DNA from: Chloroflexota bacterium
GTDB taxonomy: Bacteria > Chloroflexota > UBA5177 > JANWHV01
Direction of reading: 5' to 3'
Assembly (NCBI GenBank): GCA_025450255.1
Contig: JANWHV010000061.1
Coordinates: forward strand, 1-12,622
DNA: 12,622 nt
In this document: positions 6,835 to 12,622 of the stretch, in pieces
Layout: the number at the start of each line of letters is the position of its first letter
Numbering within the stretch: position 1 is the stretch's first letter
Made by a program: the position numbers and the translations under genes
Notes under the pieces: model-generated
Told to the model about the DNA's origin: nothing
Seen by the model: only the letters and a program-made list of their open reading frames with translations
The model's database searches: none

Positions 6835-6890
6835 GTGTTGCGCCGGCGCCGAGGCTTCGCCGGGACGCGACAGAAGAACGAGGGAGCACC

Positions 6891-7913
6891 ATGGTAATCG
6901 TTATGCAGGCCACCGCTACGCCCGAAGACATGCGGCAGGTCCTGCAACTGGTGGAGTCGAGCGGCTTTCATGCCCACATTAACGACGGCGTGGAACGGAA
7001 GGTCGTGGCGGTGCTCGGCGAAGTGGATATCGACAAAGTCGAGTTGCTCGAGCGCTTTGAGAACTTGCCAGGAGTCGAGAAAGTCAATCTTATCTCGGCG
7101 CCGTTCAAGCTCTCCTCTCGTCAGTATCATCCGGAGGACTACGTGGTGCGCGATGGCGATCTTGCCATCGGCGGTAATCGACTTTGCGTGGCCGCGGGCC
7201 CGTGCAGCGTCGAATCGCTGGAGCAGATCGTGGAATCGGCGCGCGCGGTGCGTGACGCCGGCGCCGGCATGTTACGCGGCGGCGCCTTCAAGCCTCGCAG
7301 CTCGCCGCACAGCTTTCAAGGTCTGGGTGAAGCGGGCCTGAAGATGCTGGCGACCGCCGGCGAGGAAGCTCGGCTGCCGGTTATTACCGAAGTTATGGAC
7401 GCGCACGATGTCGACCTGGTGTGCCGGTACGCGCAGTTCCTGCAGATCGGGGCGCGCAACATGCAGAACTTTACCTTACTGCGGGCGGTTGGCCAGAGCG
7501 GCCACCCGGTATTGCTCAAACGCGGCCCCGGCTGCAAGATCAAGGAACTGCTCATGGCGGCGGAGTACGTGCTCTGTGAGGGGAACAGTCGGGTCGTGCT
7601 GTGCGAGCGCGGTATCACCACCTTCGAGGACGCTGCTCGCAACACCACGGACATCAATGCCGTGCCGATCCTGAAGGAGTTAAGTCATTTGCCGGTGTTC
7701 CTCGACCCGAGCCACAGTACGGGAGAGTGGCGATGGGTGACGCCAATCGCGCGCGCCGCGATTGCGGCAGGCGCCGACGGGCTGATAATTGAAGTACATC
7801 CCAATCCACAGGCGGCACGATCCGATGGGCGGCAATCGCTGCGGCCGTCACGCTTTGCGGAGTTGATGCGGCAGGTGTCGCTGGTGGCGGCGGCGGTGGG
7901 GCGGACGGTCTGA
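6891..7913 (+). CDS. aroF: 3-deoxy-7-phosphoheptulonate (DAHP) synthase, Thermotoga/KDO8PS-like type
   Basis: The enzyme condenses phosphoenolpyruvate with erythrose-4-phosphate to DAHP, the first step of the shikimate pathway. The protein has 340 residues. Residues 1-70 form a small ferredoxin-like regulatory domain as in Thermotoga maritima DAHP synthase, the part that confers feedback inhibition by aromatic amino acids there. The TIM-barrel follows, with metal ligands Cys105 (AAGPCS), His274 (LDPSH), Glu301 (IIEVHP) and Asp312 (RSDG). Other conserved motifs are RGGAFKPRSSP (129-139), IGARNMQNF (186-194) and LLKRG (208-212). The ATG at 6891 has GAGGGAG 4 nt upstream; an in-frame ATG at 6816 would add 25 residues of poor composition. 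It converges on rpiA and stands alone. The symbol aroF follows common usage for this type; aroG/aroA names also occur. Confidence 0.95.
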   Translation: MVIVMQATATPEDMRQVLQLVESSGFHAHINDGVERKVVAVLGEVDIDKVELLERFENLPGVEKVNLISAPFKLSSRQYHPEDYVVRDGDLAIGGNRLCVAAGPCSVESLEQIVESARAVRDAGAGMLRGGAFKPRSSPHSFQGLGEAGLKMLATAGEEARLPVITEVMDAHDVDLVCRYAQFLQIGARNMQNFTLLRAVGQSGHPVLLKRGPGCKIKELLMAAEYVLCEGNSRVVLCERGITTFEDAARNTTDINAVPILKELSHLPVFLDPSHSTGEWRWVTPIARAAIAAGADGLIIEVHPNPQAARSDGRQSLRPSRFAELMRQVSLVAAAVGRTV

Positions 7914-7933
7914 TCGCGCGGCCCGTGTTCGAG

Positions 7934-7975
7934 GCGGTTGGCGAGTACGTCTCGACCGCGCCGCCGTTCTTCTTA
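7934..7975 (+). terminator. Possible aroF terminator (bulged hairpin with T-rich tail)
   Basis: GCGGT (7934-7938) pairs with ACCGC (7955-7959), and inside it CGAG (7942-7945) pairs with CTCG (7951-7954) round a 5-nt loop, leaving a 3-nt bulge on the left. A TTCTTCTT stretch follows at 7967-7974. It starts 21 nt after the aroF stop. The stem is bulged and the T-tract is 8 nt away, so it is only plausible. Confidence 0.35.
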
Positions 7976-7998
7976 TGTCGTCGCATGCGCCTTGAGTT

Positions 7999-8110
7999 GC
8001 CTGAGATTACGGCGCCGGTTTGTGGAAGATGGTGACATTTTTCAGCCCTAAGATTCGCGCATCATCATGTCGCCTGAGATTACGGCGCCGGTTTGTGGAG
8101 AATGGTGACA
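7999..8110. repeat. 39-bp direct repeat: the rpiA 3' end duplicated downstream of the gene
   Basis: Copy 1 (7999-8037) and copy 2 (8072-8110) match over 39 nt except for two adjacent bases (AG versus GA at offset 29-30), with 34 nt between them. Copy 2 holds the last ten rpiA codons and the stop. Copy 1 lies beyond the stop and, on the minus strand, still reads VTIFHKPAP then TAA at 8009-8007, against VTILHKPAP in RpiA. The similarity ends sharply on both sides. It may be a tandem-duplication relic, the trace of a second rpiA allele, or an att-like scar of an element that entered the gene end. Confidence 0.8.
8010..8060 (-). pseudogene. Remnant of an RpiA-like C-terminus
   Basis: Continuing the repeat copy upstream in its own frame gives ARILGLKNVTIFHKPAP then stop. 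This aligns loosely with the true RpiA end VLVGTPEGVTILHKPAP after a one-residue gap. The frame is shifted by one relative to rpiA, so it cannot be read through from that gene. The nucleotide identity stops at 8037, so the first eight residues may be chance. Confidence 0.35.
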
Positions 8111-8784
8111 CCCTCCGGCGTTCCCACCAGCACCAACGCGGCCATGCCGATAAACAAACCGTGGTCAACCACGCCGGTAATGCCCTTTAACGCCGCCGCC
8201 AGAGTGACGAGATCCGCGGCGGCGTCAAACCGGCAATCAAGAATGTAGTGGCCGCCATCGGTAATGAAGGGTCCGTTCGGAGCCATGCGCCGTTCGGCGC
8301 GCGCGTTGAACGCCTGTAATCTCGATACGGCCAGCGACCAACCAAACGGCACCACCTCGATGGGCAGGGAAGCGCGCTCGCCCAGGCGCTCCACCAATTT
8401 GCTCTCGTCGACGATGATCGCGAGGCGGGCGGTAGCCGATGCCACGATCTTCTCGCGCAGCAGCGCGCCGCCCAGCCCTTTGATCAAGGTCAGATTGGGA
8501 TCGACTTCGTCGGCGCCGTCTATCACTATGTCGAGGCTGGGGTGCTCATCCAGAGAGGTGAGAGGAATGCCGGCCGCCCTGGCCTGGGCGGCTATTGCCT
8601 CGGAGGTGGGGACACCGGTGAAGCGCAGCCCTTCGCGGAGCCGTGACGCGAGCGCGTCTACCATAAGGCGAGCCGTGGTTCCCGTGCCCAGCCCGACAAA
8701 CATGCCATCTTCGACGAGTGCCGCCGCGCGCTCGGCTGCGGCGCGTTTCATCGCGGTTCGTTTCTCCAGGTCGTCGTCCGCCAT
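8080..8784 (-). CDS. rpiA: Ribose-5-phosphate isomerase A
   Basis: RpiA interconverts ribose-5-phosphate and ribulose-5-phosphate in the non-oxidative pentose phosphate pathway (cytosol). The protein has 234 residues, a little longer than the 219 of E. coli. The phosphate-binding loop GLGTGTTA is at 31-38. The catalytic DGADEVD at 89-95 carries Asp89 and Asp92 (E. coli Asp81, Asp84). KGLGGALLREKI at 102-113 carries Lys102 and the general-base Glu111 (E. coli Lys94, Glu103). PIEVVPFGW (141-149) and HGLF (208-211) are further family marks. The ATG at 8784 is chosen because GGGAGG lies 8 nt upstream; the longer frame to 8877 adds 31 unrelated residues. It is divergent from the 9051 gene and convergent with aroF. 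A repeat of its 3' end lies just downstream. Confidence 0.96.
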   Translation of the reverse strand: MADDDLEKRTAMKRAAAERAAALVEDGMFVGLGTGTTARLMVDALASRLREGLRFTGVPTSEAIAAQARAAGIPLTSLDEHPSLDIVIDGADEVDPNLTLIKGLGGALLREKIVASATARLAIIVDESKLVERLGERASLPIEVVPFGWSLAVSRLQAFNARAERRMAPNGPFITDGGHYILDCRFDAAADLVTLAAALKGITGVVDHGLFIGMAALVLVGTPEGVTILHKPAP

Positions 8785-8952
8785 CTTGAAATCCTCCCGC
8801 GCGGTCCGCGGCCGGCAATACCTCGCCTGAGCGCGCGTGCTGGATGGGGTCCACGCTCTACAGCAGTATCGTATCACTGGCCGGCCCCTGCTATCGGCTA
8901 TGCGCGACGGGGTGCTGCTTGCGCTGCTCGCAGGGCATGGCGGCGCGAAGTC

Positions 8953-8981
8953 TTGCGGCGCGTGGTTACCCAGACTATACT
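8953..8981 (+). promoter_or_regulatory. Sigma-70-like promoter for the 9051-12622 gene run
   Basis: TTGCGG (8953-8958, 3 of 6 with the key TTG) is followed after exactly 17 nt by TATACT (8976-8981, 5 of 6). Transcription would begin near 8988, about 63 nt before the TTG start of the first gene. Apart from this, 8785-9050 holds only a weak -10-like GATACT on the minus strand (8869-8864), a possible rpiA promoter. Confidence 0.5.
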
Positions 8982-9050
8982 GGCGTCATGACACCTTCGC
9001 GTGTCCATGATGCACGAGCCTGTCACCGATAGCACGGTCGGGAGAAGCGG

Positions 9051-9452
9051 TTGGACGAGGTAGGCCTCACGAGCGACGGCATGGGTTTCGAGATTCTCGC
9101 GTCTTCGTTACGTGCCGACTTGACTGACACCAAGGCGTTTCTCGGCGCCCTCGCCGAGAAACTGGGCGGCGCGTTGCCGACCCTGTGCCAGGTTGAGCGG
9201 AAGGGCGGCCTGTTCTCGAAGGAGAAGCCTGTTTCTCGCGTATCCATTGAGCTAGGCGAGCATCGCTACACCATCGAGCATGCGGGACATGGTGGCCTCC
9301 GAGCATCGCGGGCAAAAGTCGTCCGCGGCATATCCTTGAAGACGGATGAGTTGCCCGTCGATTCCTGGATCGACGAACTCTCACGCGATCTTTCTACGCA
9401 CGCGGCCCGGAACAGCCAGGCGCGCATGGCGCTTGAGCGGCTGTTGACCTGA
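9051..9452 (+). CDS. Conserved-looking small protein of unknown function, TTG start
   Basis: The 133-residue protein has no signal peptide or membrane segment and looks soluble and cytosolic. It starts with TTG, with GGGAGA 5 nt upstream; an in-frame ATG at 9081 would remove 10 residues and has a poorer site. Visible parts are a mixed N-terminal alpha/beta stretch, a basic loop ERKGGLFSKEKP (49-60), a beta-rich centre (VSRVSIELGEHRYTIEH, 61-77), and an acidic/basic amphipathic helical C-terminus (SWIDELSRDLSTHAARNSQARMALERLL, with a highly charged helix from 105). I do not recognise a named family, but I expect it to co-occur with the YbjQ-like genes downstream. It is followed on the same strand by the first of them after a 190-nt gap. 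It could be a partner of those proteins; that is inference. Confidence 0.75.
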   Translation: MDEVGLTSDGMGFEILASSLRADLTDTKAFLGALAEKLGGALPTLCQVERKGGLFSKEKPVSRVSIELGEHRYTIEHAGHGGLRASRAKVVRGISLKTDELPVDSWIDELSRDLSTHAARNSQARMALERLLT

Positions 9453-9642
9453 TCCGTGGCGGCGCCGGCCTGGAGTAGCGGGCACTGATACCGGCATACG
9501 CTTGACCTGTCGTGGTGAAAGGTGAAACCCGTATGACTTGGGTATGTCTTGCGGACACGCGGCAAGGCGCGAGGGTTGTCGATCGACGTCAAGCTTGTCG
9601 CCTGCGACGCGCTTCCCATCTCTTGACGGGACGTAACTAGCC
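9453..9642. other. 190-bp gap between the 9051 gene and the first YbjQ-like gene
   Basis: No gene is visible. A 10-bp palindrome GTCGATCGAC (9577-9586) and a short GTATG-x6-GTATG repeat (about 9532-9545) are present. The gap is wide enough for a promoter for the downstream genes, but I found no well-spaced -35/-10 pair, and the ribosome site before 9643 is weak. Confidence 0.3.
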
Positions 9643-10635
9643 ATGCCGTGGTTTCACCGAGACTCACCGGAGGAAAAGCAGCAGAAAGAGGCGGCCGAGG
9701 CGGCCAAGCAGCTTGAGGCCGCGCTGGAAGAGAAGAGCAGGCAATCCATTCTGGCTGGAGGATTGCCGCTTCGTGCCCAGGAGCGCGTGGCTGGGATCCG
9801 GGAAGCGCTGAGTAATGGAGCGGGCGTGCCGCTCTACAGCAGCAATCTATCCGTGAATGAGCTGCTTCTCGCGCGCCACACGGGATACGAGCCGGTCGGG
9901 TTGGTCGCCGGAAGCTGCGTCTATCACATCGGCTGGAATAGATGGACATCGACGGGCGAGCTGGACGCCCAAACGGCGGCAATGTTCAAGGCGGGAAACC
10001 TGGCCATCGATCGCCTGCGCCAGGAGGCGCGTGGCATGGGCGCGCTGGGCGTCGTGGGCGTGAAGCTGGAACTTCGCCGACCCGACTGGGGCGAGCGCAT
10101 GATAGAGGTCGTGGCGCTCGGCACCGCGATTCGCGCGCAAGGCGGCGCGGCGGTCCCCGAGCCGTTCATCTCCGGGCTCTCGGCTCAAGAGTATTGTAGC
10201 CTGCTCAAGATCGGCAGCCGGCCGGCAGGCTTCGTGTTTGGGAACAGCACCTATTACGTCTACACCGATTGGCGCGTCGCCCGTCAGAACATGAGTTGGC
10301 TCAATCAGGAAGTCGTGAAGTACTCGCAGTCCATCCATGAGGCGCAGCATCTCGCCTTTGACCGCATGCACGCCGGCGCGCAACAGGCGCGCGCGCAGGG
10401 TGTGGTTGGCGTACACATTGAGCACACCCTGCACAAGATCCCGTACGAAGACAGTGACGGCGACGCGGATGAGGCGCGCGCCGATTATGTCATCGAATAC
10501 ATTGCCTGGGGCACGGCAATCGTCGAGGCGCCTGCTGAGATTCAGATGCCGCGCCACAGCATGATGCTGAACCTTGAGGATCTGGCGCGCACCGCGCGTA
10601 TAACACCAGGCTCTGAGCGAGGAGTGATGAAGTGA
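9643..10635 (+). CDS. YbjQ-like (putative heavy-metal-binding domain) protein, two-domain, with N-terminal coiled coil
   Basis: The 330-residue protein has a charged, coil-forming segment at about 8-35, then two copies of a domain like YbjQ (Pfam PF01906, often called heavy-metal-binding): about 63-165 and 174-295. The domain marks are a first strand-turn (YSSNLSVNELLL, then GYEPVGLVAGSCVYHIG, 81-97), a helix ending in A-x-D-R-x-x-x-E-A (121-129), GALGVVGVKLEL (133-144) and a closing ALGTAI (158-163). The second copy is more divergent (GVVGVHIEH, WGTAIVEA) and has an acidic insert (YEDSDGDADEA, 268-278). The single-domain YbjQ is about 107 residues and its function is unproven. No signal peptide. 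It overlaps the next gene by 4 nt (stop TGA inside GTGA), indicating coupling. It ends with a tail SMMLNLEDL (306-314) resembling the neighbour's tail. Confidence 0.85.
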   Translation: MPWFHRDSPEEKQQKEAAEAAKQLEAALEEKSRQSILAGGLPLRAQERVAGIREALSNGAGVPLYSSNLSVNELLLARHTGYEPVGLVAGSCVYHIGWNRWTSTGELDAQTAAMFKAGNLAIDRLRQEARGMGALGVVGVKLELRRPDWGERMIEVVALGTAIRAQGGAAVPEPFISGLSAQEYCSLLKIGSRPAGFVFGNSTYYVYTDWRVARQNMSWLNQEVVKYSQSIHEAQHLAFDRMHAGAQQARAQGVVGVHIEHTLHKIPYEDSDGDADEARADYVIEYIAWGTAIVEAPAEIQMPRHSMMLNLEDLARTARITPGSERGVMK

Positions 10636-11447
10636 CCAATACGCCGATGAGTGATCTGCCCCAGTCCGCGCGCGACAGGCTGAGCCAGATGTCGGGCCAC
10701 GCGGGCCAGCGAGCCATGTTCACCAGCGATCTGACGGTCAACGAATTCCTGCTCGTCAAGGAAGCGGGCTTCGATCCGGTCGGGTTGGTGGTTGGGTCAA
10801 GTATCTACCACATTGGCTATCAGCAGTCGTCATACAACCAGAACATGGAGATGCAGGTCCTGACGCAGGCGATGTACCACGCGCGCGAGCTGGCGATTTC
10901 GCGCATGGAGGAAGAAGCGGACGCGCTCGGCGCCGACGGCGTGGTCGGCGTGCGGCTGGAGATTGGACGGCACGAGTGGGGTGAGGAACTGGCGGAGTTC
11001 CTGGCGGTTGGCACGGCGGTACGCAGCCGAGATGGCAAGAATCACCGGGCGCCGGACGGTAAGCCGTTCACCAGCGACCTGAGTGGGCAGGACTTCTGGA
11101 CGTTGCTGCGCGCCGGCTATCGTCCCCTGGCCCTGGTGATGGGAAACTGCGTCTATCACGTGGCCCATCAGGGCCTGCGCAACTTCTTCAAGAATGCCGG
11201 CCAGAATATGGAAATGGTGAATTTCACCCAGGCACTCTACGAGGCGCGCGAGCTTGCCATGGAGCGCATGCAAGCCGAGGCGACGCAAGTCCAGGCGGAA
11301 GGCATCGTCGGCACGCAAATTAGCGAGCGGAGCCATGGCTGGGGCTCGCATGTGATCGAGTTTTTCGCCGTCGGCACCGCGATTGCCGCGACATCGGCTG
11401 ACCACCAGATCAGCGCGCCGCAAATGGTTCTCACGCTCAACGATTAG
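10632..11447 (+). CDS. Second YbjQ-like two-domain protein, paralogue of the gene before it, GTG start
   Basis: The 271-residue protein carries two YbjQ-like domains at about 29-131 and 146-253, without the coiled coil of its neighbour. Domain 1 has FTSDLTVNEFLLVKEAGFDPVGLV split across 30-53 with SSIYHIG (56-62), ARELAISRMEEEADALGADG, VVGVRLEIG and FLAVGTAV. Domain 2 repeats these marks (FTSDLSGQDFW, GNCVYHVA, ALYEARELAMERMQAEA, GIVGTQI, FFAVGTAI). The YbjQ signature is R-M-x-x-E-A-x-x-L-G-A-x-G-V-V-G-V. Domain 1 helix AxxRMEEEA is close to the consensus. It ends PQMVLTLND, like the partner's SMMLNLED. The GTG overlaps the upstream stop by 4 nt with AGGAG 7 nt before it, so it is translationally coupled. 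The pair may form a hetero-oligomer; that is inference, as is metal binding. Confidence 0.87.
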   Translation: MTNTPMSDLPQSARDRLSQMSGHAGQRAMFTSDLTVNEFLLVKEAGFDPVGLVVGSSIYHIGYQQSSYNQNMEMQVLTQAMYHARELAISRMEEEADALGADGVVGVRLEIGRHEWGEELAEFLAVGTAVRSRDGKNHRAPDGKPFTSDLSGQDFWTLLRAGYRPLALVMGNCVYHVAHQGLRNFFKNAGQNMEMVNFTQALYEARELAMERMQAEATQVQAEGIVGTQISERSHGWGSHVIEFFAVGTAIAATSADHQISAPQMVLTLND

Positions 11448-11469
11448 CCCGAGCCGGCACGCGGCACTA

Positions 11470-12153
11470 ATGGCTGAGTTTTTTGACCTGTACGATGCGA
11501 ACGGCACGCCAACCGGCGTCCGGAAGCGCCGCGAACTCGTGCATCGTGACGGCGATTGGCATCGCAGTATCGCTCTATGGATAGTGCGGCGCGACGGCAG
11601 GCTCGTGCTCCAGCGACGGAGCACGGCCAAAGACACGCGGCCAGGGTTGCTCACGGCGAGTGTAAGTGGCCACTACGCCGCCGGTGAAGGGCTCGGTGAC
11701 GTCTTGCGCGAGGCGCGCGAGGAGATTGGCGTGGCGGCAAGCCTCGATGCACTCTTGCCGCTGGGCACGTGGCGCTTCGACGACGTGCCGGCTCCAGGTA
11801 CGATCGATCGCGAACTGCAGGATGTGTTTCTCTGGCCGCTCGATCTATCTTTGGCGAGCTTCAACCCGGATCGCGCGGAGGTAGCGGGATTGGCGGAAGT
11901 GTGGCCGCGCGATGTACTCGCCCTCGCGCGTGGCCAGGCCACCACAATCCCCGGTGTCTATCGACCGGCTGGCGGGACGCGCGAAACGACGGTAGCGTTA
12001 GCGGTAGCCGAGTTCGTACCACCATGGAGATTCCACCGCCGCGTCGCCCAGGCGGCGCTTGAGGTTGCCGCCGGCCGGACGCCAGGGATGCGCCATGGCG
12101 CGCTCGACGACTTCAAGGATTGGTCCTCCTCGTGCCGCATAAACTACAGTTAA
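11470..12153 (+). CDS. Nudix hydrolase, isopentenyl-diphosphate-isomerase-like subgroup
   Basis: The 227-residue protein opens EFFDLYDANGTPTGVRKRRELVH (within 3-25) and has DGDWHRSIALWIV (27-39), as in the Nudix subgroup often labelled isopentenyldiphosphate isomerase. The Nudix box lies at 67-88: G-H-Y-A-A-G-E, then R80-E81-A82-R-E84-E85-I-G87-V. It follows G-x5-E-x6-R-E-U-x-E-E-x-G-U, one residue shorter than the standard x7 between the first Glu and Arg-Glu, as I believe occurs in part of this subgroup. True isomerase activity is not shown; a nucleotide-diphosphate hydrolase role is equally possible. The ATG at 11470 was preferred on homology, since the frame to 11383 adds an unrelated Arg-rich segment inside the previous gene; the ribosome site is weak. 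It follows the YbjQ-like gene by 22 nt. Confidence 0.88.
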   Translation: MAEFFDLYDANGTPTGVRKRRELVHRDGDWHRSIALWIVRRDGRLVLQRRSTAKDTRPGLLTASVSGHYAAGEGLGDVLREAREEIGVAASLDALLPLGTWRFDDVPAPGTIDRELQDVFLWPLDLSLASFNPDRAEVAGLAEVWPRDVLALARGQATTIPGVYRPAGGTRETTVALAVAEFVPPWRFHRRVAQAALEVAAGRTPGMRHGALDDFKDWSSSCRINYS

Positions 12154-12239
12154 GAGCACGCGTTGGCTCCGGCGACCGGTCGCGCGACGCCGGCTTGTAC
12201 GCCGCTGAATGCCCTGACCCTGGAGGTAAGTCGGCGTTG

Positions 12240-12622
12240 ATGGAATGGACCGAGGCGGTGCGAGGCTGGTGGGCGCGCATCCGCTGGCGCCGGATAGTCC
12301 GATGGGCGATCGCCGCTATGGGGGCCGCGCAGTTAGTGACCATATCTATCCTCACCGTGGTATCGACGCTGAGGAAGCACCGCAGGCCAAGCGCCGGCTT
12401 CCCGCGAGTCCGTTTCGAGGACATTGAGGTCGAGCAGAACCATTTGCAGTTGTACTGCTACGGCGAGCACCTCTTCCAGGACATGCTGGACGCGATAGAC
12501 GGCGCCTCAAGATCTATCTTGCTGGAAACATACATCTGGAAAGCGGATACGCTGGGCCAGGAATTCAAGGATCGCCTCGCGGCGAAGGCCGCGGCGGGAG
12601 TTGACGTCTATGTGATATACGA
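12240..12622 (+). CDS. Cardiolipin synthase/phospholipase D-like protein, N-terminal part, cut by window end
   Basis: The ATG at 12240 gives 127 codons running off the right edge. A basic N-terminus (RIRWRRIVRW) leads into one hydrophobic segment at about 21-44 (WAIAAMGAAQLVTISILTVVSTL), a signal-anchor or membrane helix. The part from about 65 reads like the start of a PLD-family catalytic domain: LYCYGEHLFQDMLDAI, then SILLETYIWKADTLGQEF and VDVYVIYD (within 71-127). This is the usual N-terminal half of bacterial cardiolipin synthase, which condenses phosphatidylglycerol molecules at the membrane. The HKD catalytic motif lies beyond the window, so function is by similarity. GGAGG lies 13 nt before the ATG but 10 nt before an adjoining TTG (12237), so TTG may be the true start. 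It follows the Nudix gene by 86 nt. Confidence 0.8.
   Translation, partial: MEWTEAVRGWWARIRWRRIVRWAIAAMGAAQLVTISILTVVSTLRKHRRPSAGFPRVRFEDIEVEQNHLQLYCYGEHLFQDMLDAIDGASRSILLETYIWKADTLGQEFKDRLAAKAAAGVDVYVIY

Larger units (their letters stand above)
6050..6890. other. 840-bp acnA-aroF interval with unresolved content
   Basis: No recognised gene family lies here. From left to right it holds the candidate acnA promoter (about 6130-6145), a clean stem-loop (6219-6241), a rightward terminator-like hairpin (6402-6422), and a coding-like stretch up to 6774 on the plus strand followed by the aroF upstream region. A minus-strand frame (6046-6594) overlaps the plus-strand one almost antiparallel. I checked both strands for tRNA arms, T-box, rnpB, tmRNA and SRP RNA signatures and saw none. 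Confidence 0.6.

Overview
The window is GC-rich (I judge roughly 60% by eye) bacterial chromosome with mostly housekeeping genes. Several genes start with TTG or GTG, and there are no plasmid, phage or IS hallmarks. The gene types suggest a Gram-positive-like or deep-branching Terrabacteria lineage (for example Chloroflexota, Dormibacterota or an actinobacterial relative). They include a FabI with Ala at the E. coli Gly93 position, a Thermotoga-type DAHP synthase with a short N-terminal domain, an AcnA aconitase, and paired YbjQ-like proteins. This placement is an inference and weakly held.

Layout, left to right. On the minus strand at the left edge lies the first 26 codons of a J-domain protein (1-80), preceded by fabI (enoyl-ACP reductase, 142-909). 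Divergent from fabI is a small cold-shock-domain gene (1117-1326, TTG start) ending in a strong hairpin terminator; the shared gap carries back-to-back -10 elements and a 12-bp palindrome. Next comes a self-contained plus-strand gene with its own promoter, encoding a 442-aa repetitive, probably beta-helical protein of unknown function (1641-2969). It converges on acnA (3260-6049, minus).

The 840 bp between acnA and aroF is the least explained part. It holds a likely acnA promoter, a stem-loop, a terminator-like hairpin pointing rightwards, and overlapping antiparallel ORFs, of which the plus-strand one looks more coding-like. Then aroF (DAHP synthase, 6891-7913, plus) converges on rpiA (ribose-5-phosphate isomerase A, 8080-8784, minus). 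A 39-bp copy of the rpiA 3' end lies just beyond the rpiA stop, a scar of duplication or recombination.

The right third is a plus-strand run, probably led by a promoter at about 8953-8981: a 133-aa protein of unknown function (9051-9452), two paralogous proteins with two YbjQ-like domains each (9643-10635 and 10632-11447, overlapping by 4 nt), a Nudix hydrolase (11470-12153), and the start of a membrane-anchored phospholipase D/cardiolipin-synthase-like protein (12240 to the end).

The recognised metabolism is core: fatty-acid elongation (fabI), TCA cycle (acnA), shikimate entry (aroF) and the non-oxidative pentose phosphate pathway (rpiA). RpiA and AroF sit in linked chemistry, since the pentose phosphate pathway makes the erythrose-4-phosphate used by AroF, but they are convergent and not an operon. 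The most plausible uncharacterised system is the 9051/9643/10632 cassette. Second are the repeat-built 1641 protein and the unexplained acnA-aroF gap.
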